Positions 35,601 to 46,240 are shown, counted from the stretch's first letter. The stretch: DNA of 64,000 bases from Telmatactis stephensoni (GCA_029948255.1 JALIZF010001750.1:620001-684000), one strand, 5' to 3'. Program-made: numbers and translations. The notes: generated by a model from the letters alone, not told the origin.

Positions 35601-38541
35601 TGTGCTTCGATGATCTATTTATGGGAAAGAAATTTAACTCATTAAATCATCATTGAGATGGATCATTACTCAGATGGGGGAAGAGATGAAATCAAGGTTC
35701 TACTTACTTATGAGTTTCTTGATGAGAGTTCCTTCCCTTGCATCCCACACACAAGTAGCAAAATCCAAATCAGTTCCAGTAACCAAGTATTTTCCATCGG
35801 CAGAGAAGTGACAGGTTGTTACAATTCCATCATGCACAGCACTCCACTAGGCAGCAAAAATGCATTTATTTAAACAAATATTTGTCAATGTTTGGGATAT
35901 GTAATTATAATAAATTGGCAATGAAAAAGGTGATAACAGGGCTGAATGCTGCTGAATCATGACAGGCATGCATGAGGCCTTGAAGGCCATTGTTGAATAC
36001 TGGTGGCCCAAACTTGACTTTGAAGATCATCGTTATTTGCATTTATTTGTACCAAGATATGTGCAATCTACAGTTGCAGCTCATTGATTTCAGGTTAGGC
36101 AGGCATTACACCTTTAGTATATGGGGCTGATACTGTACAATGGGCTCATTTCTGGCAACCCAGAAGGATTTACAAAGACTTTTAGCTTCAGTTTTTTTCA
36201 TTTAACAAAAATCTGCACTTGCCATTTGCTCAAATGTTTTTGAAATATGTGATTTTTAGTAGTTGATATTCTTACCAAGATCTGTCCTGTTTCAACTTCC
36301 CACACATAAAGACATTTGTCCCATCCTCCTGACGCAAGCCTAAAAGTGAGCAGGCAAGAATGAATGCACTTGTTAGGTCTTCGAACCCAAAAGTAACATC
36401 CATAGGATAAGAAGCATTTGCTGAACTTGAATTTGATGAAGTAACATTGAAAGTTAAGGTTCTCAAAAGTTTATTTCTCACCATGGCTGACATTCTGAAC
36501 ATCACACATAGCCAACTGTTTTATACTCATGACTATTACTACAGCCAACTTTATTTAAATATTAAAAACTATAATTGCAAAGATTAATTAGTTCCCAGTC
36601 ATCTACAATGTCCCTTGTTTTGTTCCAGACCCACGAAGGACATTGTCTGCAATAGCCTTTGTTCAGTGGTCTATGTATCCTAGGAACCCATGGGTATCAT
36701 TCTTTCACTTGTTTACCACTCCTAGAGAAAATACCCCTGGGTACCCCGGTGTATGTTAGAAATTGTTGCATGAGTAATCGTTTCTTATTGGTCCACCTGA
36801 TCATCTAGTAGTATAACAAAATTACACTCAAAATGAATTTTCACTTGCAGAACAAGTTCTGACGGAGAACTTTTCCTGGGGTATTTTTCTGGGAGTAAGA
36901 ACCAAGTAGTATAATGATACTTCCTGGACTGTACTTCTGTGTAGGTGATTGCAAATGGTTCCTAAAATTACATGTAATAATGGACTGCATTTCTATTCTT
37001 GGAGTTTCTTTAAACATACTTCCTGTTCTCTGAATTTGGATAACAGCAATTGATAAAAGATGAGTGTCCAGTGTATGTCTTTAGCTGTATTCCAGAAGTT
37101 GTATCCTGTAACCAACAACAACAACAACAAAAATCTGATTTTTGTATTCCAAGTGAACTTGATTATACTGAAAGGAATCCACCTCAATTGCTGGTTTTCA
37201 TCAATTCCTTTGGGAATCAAAAGACAAAGAAGCGGTAGCCATGTTGGATGAACAAACAAGAGATGCTAATGAGAAATCTTTTGTTGAAGATCATCCAAGA
37301 TGGCTGCCATGACGTCACATGCAACCCAGCAATAGACTGATACTTCTATTCAAATGATGTCCAAAAAATAACCACATAGTAATTTCACAATTCCTGAACT
37401 CTTATTAAGAGCTAACATAATGCTTAGACAGTTTGCTCAACTGTTGGTCGCTTGGGAGTCTGCAACTAGGCCTTGCATGTGATGTTTCCCTTCATTCCCC
37501 TGTGGCTTTCAGTCTTTTCCATCTCTCTGGGTAGATATTTAAGTTGGCAACTACATAGGCTGCATTTGAATCTGCTTGTAGGGAATGTCTGTCTAGTTCT
37601 GATGTACATGTATGTGCACTCACTTAAATCATGAAACTAAGGGTCTCCATAGACGAGACGATTAGTTGTTGACAACTATTTTTTATCGACAACTAAATGT
37701 GGTTGATTACTTCTGTGATCCAATGAAGCATTTCCACACACTAGATAGTTTGTTGTTGATAACTATGCAAAATCATTGAGAGCTTGGGAACTAGCTTTCT
37801 CAGAGACAACGCAGATATGATAGTTGTCAACAACTAAATGACTCATCCCCACAGACAAGAAAAAGTGGTCGGATGTGAAGTTTTCAATAACAATTTGTTG
37901 TTGACAACTGAGCAGTTTCCCTTTTTCAGATGGGAAACTGCTAGTCGTTGATACCTTAAAATTTTCGTGTTTAGTTCTCGACAACTTGTCCTTTGTGGTT
38001 GTCGATCACATTTAGTTGTCGAGAAAAAAATAGTTGTTGACAACTAATCGTCTCATCTGTGGAGCCCCTAATACTTCAAATTTCGCATGAAGTACATAAT
38101 AGCACACGTGTCATAATCAACACACGATTCTTTAATAAAGAATCAAGTATTGCAGTCTTGAATTTATGACATCTGGGAAATTTAATTAATTTAATTTAAG
38201 TCAATCTAAGTAAATTCTGCGAGAGGAGGCAGGCCTAAACTAACCCATAATCGTAGTGTCTTGTCATTCGAAGAAGTGACAATCTTTGTATCATCAAAAC
38301 AAAATTCACACGAGTTGACAGCATCGCTGTGCCCTTTCATCACTTTGATTTTCACCTTAAATTTGATACAATTCAATTATTTCAGTATCCAAAGTATTTG
38401 TAGACTAATTTGTAAGCTAATTTTTTAAAATTTAAATAAAAAAACTACGAAAAAACTAACCTGAGCAAGGTCTTCGTGAACCCATGTAGCACCATTGTCA
38501 TTGGTAGAAACGTTGTTATCCAGTGCTTTTATTACACCCAT
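32610..38541 (-). CDS. WDR88: WD repeat-containing protein 88, eleven exons
   Basis: Exons in transcript order are 38,541-38,461; 38,355-38,245; 37,105-37,020; 36,339-36,276; 35,846-35,708; 35,614-35,476; 34,852-34,668; 33,750-33,668; 33,554-33,486; 33,245-33,153; 32,726-32,610. All join in phase, giving 388 residues. A seven-bladed WD40 propeller is expected. Visible repeats include GHSDAVNSCEFCFDDTK, SGGWDKCLYVWEVETG, GSWDKNIQLWDIATG and GHSGWVNDCSISEDQKW. The C-terminus has a CxxC...CxxC pair (CQNCSKPFSITQLEE ... CVFCRLEH), as in human WDR88 (CERC...CVFC). The function of WDR88 is poorly known; scaffold is the generic inference. The stop is fused to a poly(A) signal (TAATAAAG). It is tail-to-tail with FAAP24, 643 bp apart. 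Exon 3 (DTTSGIQLK...) was found by phase and blade logic. Confidence 0.88.
34451..34594. mobile_element. 144-bp MITE related to 15,325 family
   Basis: The ends agtcgttttcgtgtgagtggg and cccactcatacgaaaaccact are inverted. The interior has cgtaccgtattgtaactgta and the phrase cttctataaaaacattt. Layout and end words (ttcgtatgagt) match the elements at 15,325 and 15,699. It lies in the WDR88 intron after exon 7. Confidence 0.75.
37640..38069. mobile_element. 430-bp MITE with ~70-bp terminal inverted repeats
   Basis: The left arm (gggtctccatagacgagacg, attagttgttgacaacta, cgacaactaaatgtgg) is inverted on the right (agttgttgacaactaatcg, tctcatctgtggagcccct). The word agttgtcgacaacta and its relatives recur inside in both orientations. 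It lies in WDR88 intron 2. The ORFs over it have no protein similarity that I recognise. Confidence 0.85.
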
Positions 38542-39423
38542 CTTTTTCTTCTTTGGGTTTTTTATCACTAGATTTTACATTTTGTTCGTTTTCCACTTGA
38601 AGTATAATTTTTGAGATTTGTTTACATTTCCATGTCAACCTCGTCTGTCCGCCATATTGATTTGAGACTGCATTGCACTGTGGGACAAGGGATGAAATGT
38701 TTACCACAGGAATCCCAAGCGCTAAAGTATCATCTCTACTCGGCAGGGTCTACTCGGCGGGCGCCCCGTTCTCTCACATGCACTTTAGCAATTAAGAGCC
38801 AGTTTTCGTATGACTGGAAAAAAGGTATGGGCACAGCAAGCTCACGACAAAGAGGAGTATGTATCAAGTGGCTGTATATGGGAGGAAAAATAAACTATTG
38901 GCTCAAAAAGTGGTCACGGTCGCTTGCGAGAGCTAGGTGGTCAATTACGGGTACGGGAAACTTATGGTATTTTCAGGTGAGAATTGGTCGCACAAGAGAG
39001 GCGATCACTTAGGGAAGGAGTCGCAAGTAGAGATTCTACTGCACTTATTGCAAAGTCTTTTCGTCGTTTGGTTGCTACTGAAAGTCTAGAAACAGACAAC
39101 TAGACTTCAGTGGGCAGTAGGAAATCAATGAGATGCCCTTGAATCGTCCATTGGTACTAAAGATCTAAATATCTAAGTTCAGTTTGAGGTATTTGAGGAC
39201 TTGGCTATTTTAGATCGATCACTCAAGGTTCTATGGATAATAGCTAAGTGGTTTTGTGTAATCCTCCATTACAAGCAAGCTTTTAGATAACTCGAGAATT
39301 ACTAAGGACCGATACTAAGGACAAAAGTATGATTGCTAGGAAGTGCTTATGTTTGAGTGATTGACCAGAGAGTCTCAATATTGCTATTGCTTTGCTCCAT
39401 GCAAAGAAGCGTTTATCTAAAAT
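38542..39423. other. WDR88 5' flank, no gene recognised
   Basis: This contains the presumed WDR88 promoter and 5' untranslated region. A MITE-like start (gagccagttttcgtatgactgg, near 38,796) resembles the 15,325 family, but no matching right end is clear. The 133-codon plus ORF at 38,611-39,012 lacks any recognisable domain and is not called. Confidence 0.4.
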
Positions 39424-39719
39424 GGGGCGTACAGGTTTTCTACGTGACGCGTGATGGCAAGCATTTTCATTTTTCGTGATTCGGGAATCGAAGAAAACAT
39501 TTCTCGTGATTCGTGAAAAACATTATTTACGTGACACGAGAAAAACGGCAATAATTGTTCGAGATTCGGGATTTTGTGATCTTTTTCGACGTGAATCATG
39601 CACTAAAAAAGTAAATCAAATTGTCCCAGTTCCGCGCTTTTTAGTGTTATTGTCCGTGATTCGTGATTTGACGTTTTTATTTTTCGTGAATCGTGCCGTG
39701 GACCCACCTGTACGCCCCT
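39424..39719. mobile_element. 296-bp MITE, ends GGGGCGTACAGG
   Basis: The left end ggggcgtacaggt is the inverse of the right end acctgtacgcccc. The interior repeats cgtgattcg and ttttcgtgattcg at least six times in both orientations. No transposase ORF. Confidence 0.8.
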
Positions 39720-39867
39720 GATCTAAAAAGCACTACCATAATTCCATGACATCAGCATTATAGTGAAATTTAAACTATAATATTTTTTAAAGGTATTTTT
39801 GTTCCCGAGTCCCATAATGGTTTATCGGAGCTTATCCTGCGGGTTTGAAGATATTTGTTCAATATCA

Positions 39868-40860
39868 TCAGTGATGTAGAAGATTTGTCAATAACTGGCG
39901 ACACGACTGGCGAATATCATTAAACCTTAACAGATAAATCACTGGATTTATGCTGGAATTGAGCCCAAATACTGTACTTGCAATTATATGCAGAACCACT
40001 ATAGTATCGCAAGATACAGATTCCTCCATTTTGGCAGCGTTATCTGCTTCTTTCCAATTCTGCCACCCCATCCTTTAAACGTCTACGAACAGACCAAGTG
40101 CATAAAAACGGAAAATAACAGACCAAAAGACATCCTAAGATGGTCAGCATGGTCTTTAAAGTTTTCTTATATTTTACCACATCAAAGTTTTCGAGTGATG
40201 GGTTGGGTTGTTGGATCTGGATTTGCGCTGTGTAACGATGAAGGGCGAGGAAGGATATTATGTAGAAAGTACATGTCATAAGTAATACAATGAGTCCCAA
40301 GGCACCAGTTATGACATTATAAAAATAATCCAGTGATCTTAAATAGGTCCTAAATGCAAAAAACAAAGGTAATGGCATTACCCATAAGGGAAGAAGCACC
40401 AGAACAACAAGCTTTCTGGTGACAAAGGCTCTATATCGAAGTTTGAGGCGGAGGGCTAAATACCTGTCTACGCTGATGTACGAGGACGTGCCAAATGAAA
40501 GAACAGCAAGATTGTAAAGTGTCACATTGGAAACGGTATTTATTAATTTTCTGGTCAGACAATCCCGACGAACGAAATGTGAACTAATGTTGATGATGAT
40601 CAAGGGATGATGCAGCACGCCAACAAGAAGATCCGTCAATGCCAAGCTTGTTATCAGTATCAGTAAGATGGCGTTTGGAGATTCTGTGATTTCAAGATGG
40701 TGATTATGATCATTGAATTTTCAAGCGTTGCTGAAATGGCCAACACCACGTTGAAGAAGATCACAACAATGAGTGATGTTTCCAGGAAAACGTTGGAAAT
40801 TAAACTGACGTTAGCAAAACCTGACAATCCGCACTCGTTATTCGAATTCGTTAAATTCAT
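39868..40860 (-). pseudogene. rhodopsin-family (class A) GPCR, intronless, two frameshifts
   Basis: Three reading-frame pieces together show seven transmembrane segments. The first (from ATG 40,860) has N-terminal glycosylation sequons and TM1, ending LQTPSY at a stop near 40,660. The second (40,645-40,040) carries TM2 (LALTDLLVG), a conserved Cys before TM3, the DRY motif (SVDRYLAL), and TM4-TM6. The third (to the stop at 39,868) has TM7 with NSSINPVIYLLR, the NPxxY motif. The breaks lie at the TM1-TM2 loop (about 40,650-40,680) and after TM6 (about 40,040-40,085). It may be a pseudogene or a gene with two sequencing indels. Small intronless GPCRs of this type are abundant in anthozoans. Ligand unknown. 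Confidence 0.8.
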
Positions 40861-41781
40861 TTTCGATAGCAATAGAATATTTGTGATTTCCAGCAGAAAA
40901 TCTTATTCTTTCGGAAAGAGTCGGTTTCGTCAGCTGGTCCTTGTTGATGTAAAATTCTTGATACAAAGGCTCCTATACTTCTCTGAATTCGTGGTATAAA
41001 AATAATGACCGACTCGAGCGCGCTTTTATAATATCGTCTGGTCTTGTTCTTGTTAAAATGCCATCTCATTCAATGGTGAATCTGACTTATTTGGAGTAAA
41101 AACTAACTACTAAATTATAACATGTTAGGCTATAATTTTGGTTGACGAATAGAAATCAGTTAGGAGGACAAAATTCAGTATATTGTGACTGTTGACATGA
41201 GAGGCGTGAATCATTGGCATTTATAGTAATATTGACAGATGTTTTTTAAGATCGTAATTCCATAAACTATCCAAAATCGAACGTAGCTCTTCTTGTATTC
41301 TAAGTGTAGTTAGGGCTTTCTAGTAGTTCTTTTAGTATATGTACGAGTAGAAAGTGCAGACATCACAATGAAACTAAAACTTTGAATTTGAATCCAATAC
41401 TTGTGTTTCCTTACCCTGGTCCAACAAGAGGCTTTCTTTACTGCTTTCTTTTGTATTCTTGGATGAACTTCAACAAAATTAAAGATTCTCATTAGCGTCA
41501 CTTGTTCGCTCATCCAACAAGGCTACCGCTCTTTTGTCTTCTGAATTCTCAAAGGACCGGATGAAACCCAGCAATTATATAATTCTTTTTTCTGTATTTT
41601 TCCTATTTTTGTTCTTTATTTATATTCATGCATGTATGTCGAGAAAATAAAGCCTCAGGTTTTCTTTTTCTTCTTTCTGTCTCGACGTGTTTATCAAAGA
41701 AAAAAAGAAAACAAAAAGAAAACAAAAACCTCTGGGACCAGGGTAGTGTTTCCTGGTTGAAACATGCAATAAGTGTTGGAA
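40861..41781. other. intergenic, includes a short dispersed repeat
   Basis: No gene recognised. The part at about 41,505-41,575 (tcatccaacaaggctaccgc, ttgtcttctgaattctcaaagg) is a dispersed repeat. It also occurs inverted at about 37,170-37,260 and again at about 63,150-63,210 (tcatccaacatggctacc). Confidence 0.5.
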
Positions 41782-41927
41782 TAGAGCGATAGCACTAAAA
41801 CCGTGAAACAAGTACTAACTAAAAAGTACAAATAGTACTAATGAAACAATAGAAAACAAAGGGTTTTGCTACTATTTGTCTCTATTTAGTTACTAAGTTA
41901 TTTCACGGTTTAAGTGTTATCGCTCTA
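41782..41927. repeat. foldback of 146 bp, ends TAGAGCGATAGCAC
   Basis: The left part tagagcgatagcactaaaac, cgtgaaaca and the right part tttcacggtttaagtgttat, cgctcta are inverted. The loop has caatagaaaacaaag. It adjoins a sister element at 41,933-42,077. Confidence 0.8.
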
Positions 41928-41932
41928 TTTCA

Positions 41933-42077
41933 TAGAGTGGTTTTCATAAACCTGTGAAACAAAAGTTAATTATTAGCTAGTAATAGCCAGATTCAAACAA
42001 TAGAAAACAAAGGAATTAGAGACTAATAGTACTAAATACACTAAAATGTATTTCACGGGTTTATGAAAATCACTCTA
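41933..42077. repeat. foldback of 145 bp, sister of 41,782-41,927
   Basis: The ends tagagtggttttcataaacc and gggtttatgaaaatcactct are inverted. The inner caatagaaaacaaagg is shared with the neighbour, and the end motif with the element at 55,708-55,868 (tagagtgattttcatcgg). Two related elements five bases apart suggest tandem insertion or duplication. Confidence 0.8.
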
Positions 42078-42387
42078 GCAATATAAAGCTAGTTATACAT
42101 TTATACATATTAATCTGACATATTCTTTAAACTACTCAAAATCGAACATCTCTTCTAAGTATACAAAACATATTCAAGTAATTCCTGTATTAAGTATGGA
42201 GCTGAATGTTCAGTTGGGTTGAGTGAATGACGTCATACGCTCAGATTACAGCTGTCCAGGCGCACGAAACCCGACGGCTGAGAAATCTGAGCCTAATGAC
42301 GACACTGACACCTTTAAAGATATTTTTAAATATAGTACTTCGCTTCGGAGTATAGAGAAAAGTAACCAGTGAGCACTGGGCTCTTAA

Positions 42388-42503
42388 AGAGGGTGTCAAT
42401 GGGATTAACAGTTAACTGAGATTTGGCCAAAAAATAGTTAACTGAGATTTGGCCCAAAAATTAGTAGTTAACTGAGATTCGGGTACCCCCATTAACACCC
42501 TCC
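42388..42503. mobile_element. small insertion with TTAA target duplication
   Basis: The inner sequence begins agagggtgtcaatggg and ends with the inverse cccattaacaccctcc. It carries three copies of gttaactgagatt. TTAA flanks it at 42,384-42,387 and 42,504-42,507. The matching place beside the second P450 (about 58,432) reads without the insertion (ggctcttagagaatc), so this is a real insertion after the duplication. TTAA suggests a piggyBac-type mechanism. Confidence 0.75.
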
Positions 42504-42572
42504 TTAAAGAATCATCGAACGATTCAGTGTCTTAACTGTAAGATCGTTGTATGGGACCGGAAGGGAACGATC

Positions 42573-44198
42573 TCATCTCTTAACAAACTTCACTCTTACG
42601 TCTTTGTCAGGGACAACTGATGTATTAGTTATAGGTTCCACCTCATCTGTATGAGGATACAGTACTTGGTATTCTTGTACGATCCTAGCTAAGAGAAGAT
42701 GCATCTCCAGTTCAGCTATACGTCGACCTACACACATACGGGTCCCAAATCCAAAGGGCAAAGATGCAAATGCATGGGCTACCCCAGGGGTATGGTGATC
42801 GGAATCCCGTACCCATCTTTCTGGTAAGAATTTCTTGGCATCTTTAAAAATGGTCTCATCACGACCAAGAAAGAAGGATAACATGTTGATGTGTGTTCCC
42901 GCTGGAATGTGATAGCCACCCAGTACTATGTCTTCTTGGAGTAACCGCGTGTTTGTTGGAAGGACTGGGTATAAGCGAAGAGTTTCTTTGATCCAGGCCC
43001 TCAAGTAGGGCATTTTAGAGATGGTGTCTGCAGAAGGGATTTCTCCAGGTTGCAGTACAGCGGATACCTCTTGATGAAGGTTTTCTTGCTTGTCAGGGTT
43101 CTTGCCAAGCATGTACAACGACCACAAGATTGTATTCGAGGTCGTTTCGACTCCCGCAAAAAGCAAATCAATAACGCTTGCAAGAATATCTTCTCTGGAA
43201 AGTTTGCCATTGGCTATCAAAAAATCAAAAAATCCGACGTCTTTGGGATCAGACGGCTTTGCTGATTGATCAAGCCTGCCTTGATTCTGCAACTCCTTCA
43301 TCCTCATGTCGATAAACATCTCTGCATACTTGTACATGTCTTCTAAAGACGACATGAACATTTTGTAGGCCTCTGTTTTGTAAAATTTATAGAACGACAT
43401 AGGAAGAATTATGCTGACTTGGAATGCGGATGACAGAAAGCCATGAATGGCGTCGATGAATTGTTGAGCATCTTGTATTGGCTCGTCACCCAGACAACCA
43501 AATCTTCGCTCGAGAAGAACGAAAGAAATAGATTCAAAAGACCATTTGAACAGTTCCTTGTTTAAGTTTTTGACTTCGTGTTCAAATTCAGAACCAGATT
43601 TTTCCCTGATCTTCTCAAATCTCATCATGAAGTCTGTCACAACATGGTTAAGCATGGGTGAGTAAGTGGCAACTTCTTTCGGTCTTAACATCCTTTTGCT
43701 AATAACAGTCCTGTGTCGGTACCAGTCGTGACCATTACTAAAGAAAACCCCTTTGACTTTTTTCTTTTCTTCCATAAAATGATCAAGTAATGGGAAATCT
43801 ATGCGATGAGGATACTTTGTTTCAGAATAAAAGACTTTTGCCACCTCATCTGCATCAGCAAGTTGGATGAAAGGGGCCGCAAACCCAGGGACGACGACTT
43901 TATGAATTCTTCCAAAGTCCTTTACTCCTTGGAACTGTATATCGATAGGAACTTTACCAAATGGTTTACCTCGTGATTTGAGCATCATGTAATGCATGGT
44001 ACCAATGAAGGGAAATGATCGAGGTCCTGGTATTTCTTCAAATGGTTTCAAGTCATTCGTTGAAGAATTGGCTGTCGTAGTAGCGGTTTGAGCGTTGTTT
44101 AGTCGAACAGCTTGAACTCGAGCGAGAACATTGTACCGGCCAAGAAAATGACATCTTCTGTTGCGAAAGAACCACTTTGGAACGGACTGAGGCAGCAT
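42573..44198 (-). CDS. mitochondrial-clan cytochrome P450, copy 1, intronless
   Basis: 541 codons in one exon. The N-terminus is Arg-rich and nearly free of acidic residues (MLPQSVPKWFFRNRR...), with no hydrophobic membrane anchor, so it reads as a mitochondrial presequence. P450 motifs in order: proline hinge PGPRSFPFIG (about 58-67), oxygen-binding I-helix AGVETTSNT (348-356), ExxR as ETLR (405-408), PERW (459-462) and the haem loop FGFGTRMCVGRRIAE with the thiolate Cys at 489. The C-GRR-IAELE form is typical of mitochondrial P450s (CYP11/24/27 types) that take electrons from adrenodoxin. Substrate unknown, perhaps a sterol or other lipid. A 538-codon sister lies 16 kb away. A possible 5' untranslated acceptor (cttag) lies just upstream. 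Confidence 0.93.
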   Translation of the reverse strand: MLPQSVPKWFFRNRRCHFLGRYNVLARVQAVRLNNAQTATTTANSSTNDLKPFEEIPGPRSFPFIGTMHYMMLKSRGKPFGKVPIDIQFQGVKDFGRIHKVVVPGFAAPFIQLADADEVAKVFYSETKYPHRIDFPLLDHFMEEKKKVKGVFFSNGHDWYRHRTVISKRMLRPKEVATYSPMLNHVVTDFMMRFEKIREKSGSEFEHEVKNLNKELFKWSFESISFVLLERRFGCLGDEPIQDAQQFIDAIHGFLSSAFQVSIILPMSFYKFYKTEAYKMFMSSLEDMYKYAEMFIDMRMKELQNQGRLDQSAKPSDPKDVGFFDFLIANGKLSREDILASVIDLLFAGVETTSNTILWSLYMLGKNPDKQENLHQEVSAVLQPGEIPSADTISKMPYLRAWIKETLRLYPVLPTNTRLLQEDIVLGGYHIPAGTHINMLSFFLGRDETIFKDAKKFLPERWVRDSDHHTPGVAHAFASLPFGFGTRMCVGRRIAELEMHLLLARIVQEYQVLYPHTDEVEPITNTSVVPDKDVRVKFVKR

Positions 44199-45507
44199 AT
44201 TTGGTCGAACTTTGTTTTCTAAGAATTGACATAAGAATTTTTAGTCCTTAATAGCCAGTTAGGACGGAGTTCGTTAGGACTATCGATATCGTTGCGTGAC
44301 CGTGGCTTACTTAATGTGCTAATGAATTGCATAAGATAAAATCATACTGTCAAGATGTCACGAACTTTTATTTCCGTTTAATCAGCGTGCAGAATGTCAG
44401 TTTCCTGCTGAACTGGCAGTAGTTTGAGTGAATTAAAAGGAGAAGAATAGCAGGCATTTTGAAATAATAGAGTGTTGAGTTTGCTTTAAGAATATATTGG
44501 GTTTATGATTCCTGCGACTTCCTGTGGTCCGGCACTTTTCTTCGTAACACAGGTATCCCGAAACTCATTCCTCGACGGGTGTACCTCTCGTCCCCTGAGC
44601 CCACGTTGATACCGTCCAGCGGAAGGCATCGCCCGAAGGGTGTATCCGAATAGGGCCGTTGATTAGCCTGCGATGCATCACAGGCTATTGTCTGATTGGC
44701 TGAAATTTTTTCAAAAAACAATACCGGAAGCAGAATTTTACCTTTTACAAGCCTACCCGTTTTATGATTGGCTTAAAAAAATGAACAAACAGCCCAGAAA
44801 ATAACTGTTGTAGGGGTCCCACGGGTTATATTTGTCATTACACAGAACGTCTGTTCCAAATTCAAGCTAAACTAGACGCACATAGTGCGTTTACTCGTGC
44901 CCAAGTGGAATTCAGTCTGGCATGAAAATAAATCTGTTTTAAAGCCAGTTTGGTCACGTTTTGAGTTCGGTACTGAACGGCGGAATATTTGTCTGCTTTG
45001 CCGGCAAGCTGATTTGAACTCATGAAGGTATCGGTCTCGATCCTAAATTTCCAATTAAAAATTAAGGCATTTAGATATGAGCTGCCTTTATGCCTGATAT
45101 TTATTTAATTTTATAGCTGCTAGGGTAACAGCGGTTCACATGTTGACAAATGCCTGTACGGCATGATGATGTTGCAGACTCATTGTAGCGTCACGAAAGC
45201 ACACCGTCCTGTTTGGGTAACCTGTTTGACCTCGGTCTATTTTCTTTGATATTTTCAAGTAGCTAGCGGTTGCTTTGTAATCATTGACTTTCTAATAGTA
45301 TGTATTTTAGTTTGTACGCCAAAAAATGTCAGCCATACCATTTAATTACAGAGAACATTGAAATACATAATGTTTTTAATCGTTCCTTTTATCCTGAAAA
45401 CGTGCAGTCAATGATAAGAAATTCTCAAATTTCTCCTGAGCCAGACAAGCTGTCGCTTGAGTCAAAATATATTGGAAATTAAATCAAATTAAAAAACAGC
45501 TTAAAAT
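44199..45507. other. P450 5' flank and gene-free DNA
   Basis: The first ~140 bp match the sequence upstream of the second P450 (gttttctaagaattgac and further), so the duplication includes the promoter-proximal region. After that no gene or repeat family was recognised. Confidence 0.45.
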
Positions 45508-45670
45508 GCTTCAAAACCAGAAAAAAGCATACAAAAAAAATGAAAAGATAATATTTATTACATAGTAAGGCGAAAAAAAAATCCTTTTTAATCCATGAGG
45601 ATTCGAACCCGGACCCGTCCGTTTGCTTTATACGTACGCTGCTCTAAATGATTGCCTGGGGTGCCTGTGG
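45508..45670 (-). mobile_element. tRNA-like dispersed repeat, copy 1
   Basis: On the minus strand a box B-like segment (ggttcgggtttgaa type; plus strand ttcgaacccggacc) is followed by an AT-rich body that ends near cttcaaaaccagaaaaaagc. A second copy at 57,941-58,121 shares both ends (gattgcctggggtgcctgtgg and cttcaaaaccag). Likely a SINE family. Confidence 0.6.
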
Positions 45671-45725
45671 CTTGCCTCGTTTTCATGGCACATTCTCGAC
45701 TACGACGATAGACTTATAGACAGAT

Positions 45726-46240
45726 AGTCCAGTCCCAGACTCTCTTTCTTGCCGCTCCAGGACTCGCGGAGAAAGAGAGTCCAGTATAACTTGCATGCGC
45801 ATGTGCAAAATGAGCCAATCAGTTGATTAATTAGTATTTTGCTGTATTTTGCGAGCTTGCAATATGCAAATGTCAGTGTTTTGTAGCAGTGGTAGTGATG
45901 CGTATCGAAAAATTCACAAATACGTCTTTCACAACTGTCCATCCGTAAATGGCCTGTGACTGCTCAAACTTTGGTAAAAGACTATAGTTGGTTTTTCCAA
46001 GTGCATAGCTCACTGAATCAACAAATGGCTTTCCGAAATGAGACTGATATCGTGTATACAAAACACTTTCTTCTTCAGCCATCTTGAATCATTAGATGAC
46101 TTTAGGATTTGTAACCACGCGATCACCACATGAATGTGGTGATCGCGCGGTCACTAAGCTGACATGCGCATGCAAGTTATACTGGACTCTCTTTCTCCGC
46201 GAGTCCTGGAGCGGCAAGAAAGAGAGTCTGGGACTGGACT
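45726..46240. mobile_element. 515-bp foldback/MITE carrying a helicase-like fragment
   Basis: The left arm (agtccagtcccagactctc, gccgctccaggactcgcgg, agagagtccag) is inverted almost perfectly on the right (ccgcgagtcctggagcggc, gagagtctgggactggact). Both arms run into aacttgcatgcgcatg. It shares ends and this internal word with the element at 10,604-10,993. The centre carries a 69-codon minus-strand ORF described separately. Confidence 0.85.
45873..46082 (-). pseudogene. RecQ-like helicase N-terminal fragment inside the foldback
   Basis: 69 codons, starting MAEEESVLYTRYQSHFGK. The segment KFEQSQAIYGWTVVKDVFVN resembles the Q-motif region of RecQ-type helicases, just before the Walker A box (usual form ...Q.EAI...GKDVFV..PTG.GKS). 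The reading departs from the family at that point (NFSIRI), so the ATP-binding loop is missing. Inference: a captured or decayed piece of a helicase gene. Confidence is limited because the match is short. Confidence 0.4.

Noticed and set aside
36347..36500. Minus-strand open stretch directly upstream of WDR88 exon 4 as the missing blade exon
   Set aside because: None of its frames shows a WD repeat, and the exon at 37,020-37,105 fits phase, borders and repeat logic.
38611..39012. 133-codon plus-strand ORF
   Set aside because: Starts over the WDR88 5' flank and crosses a MITE-like sequence; no domain recognised.
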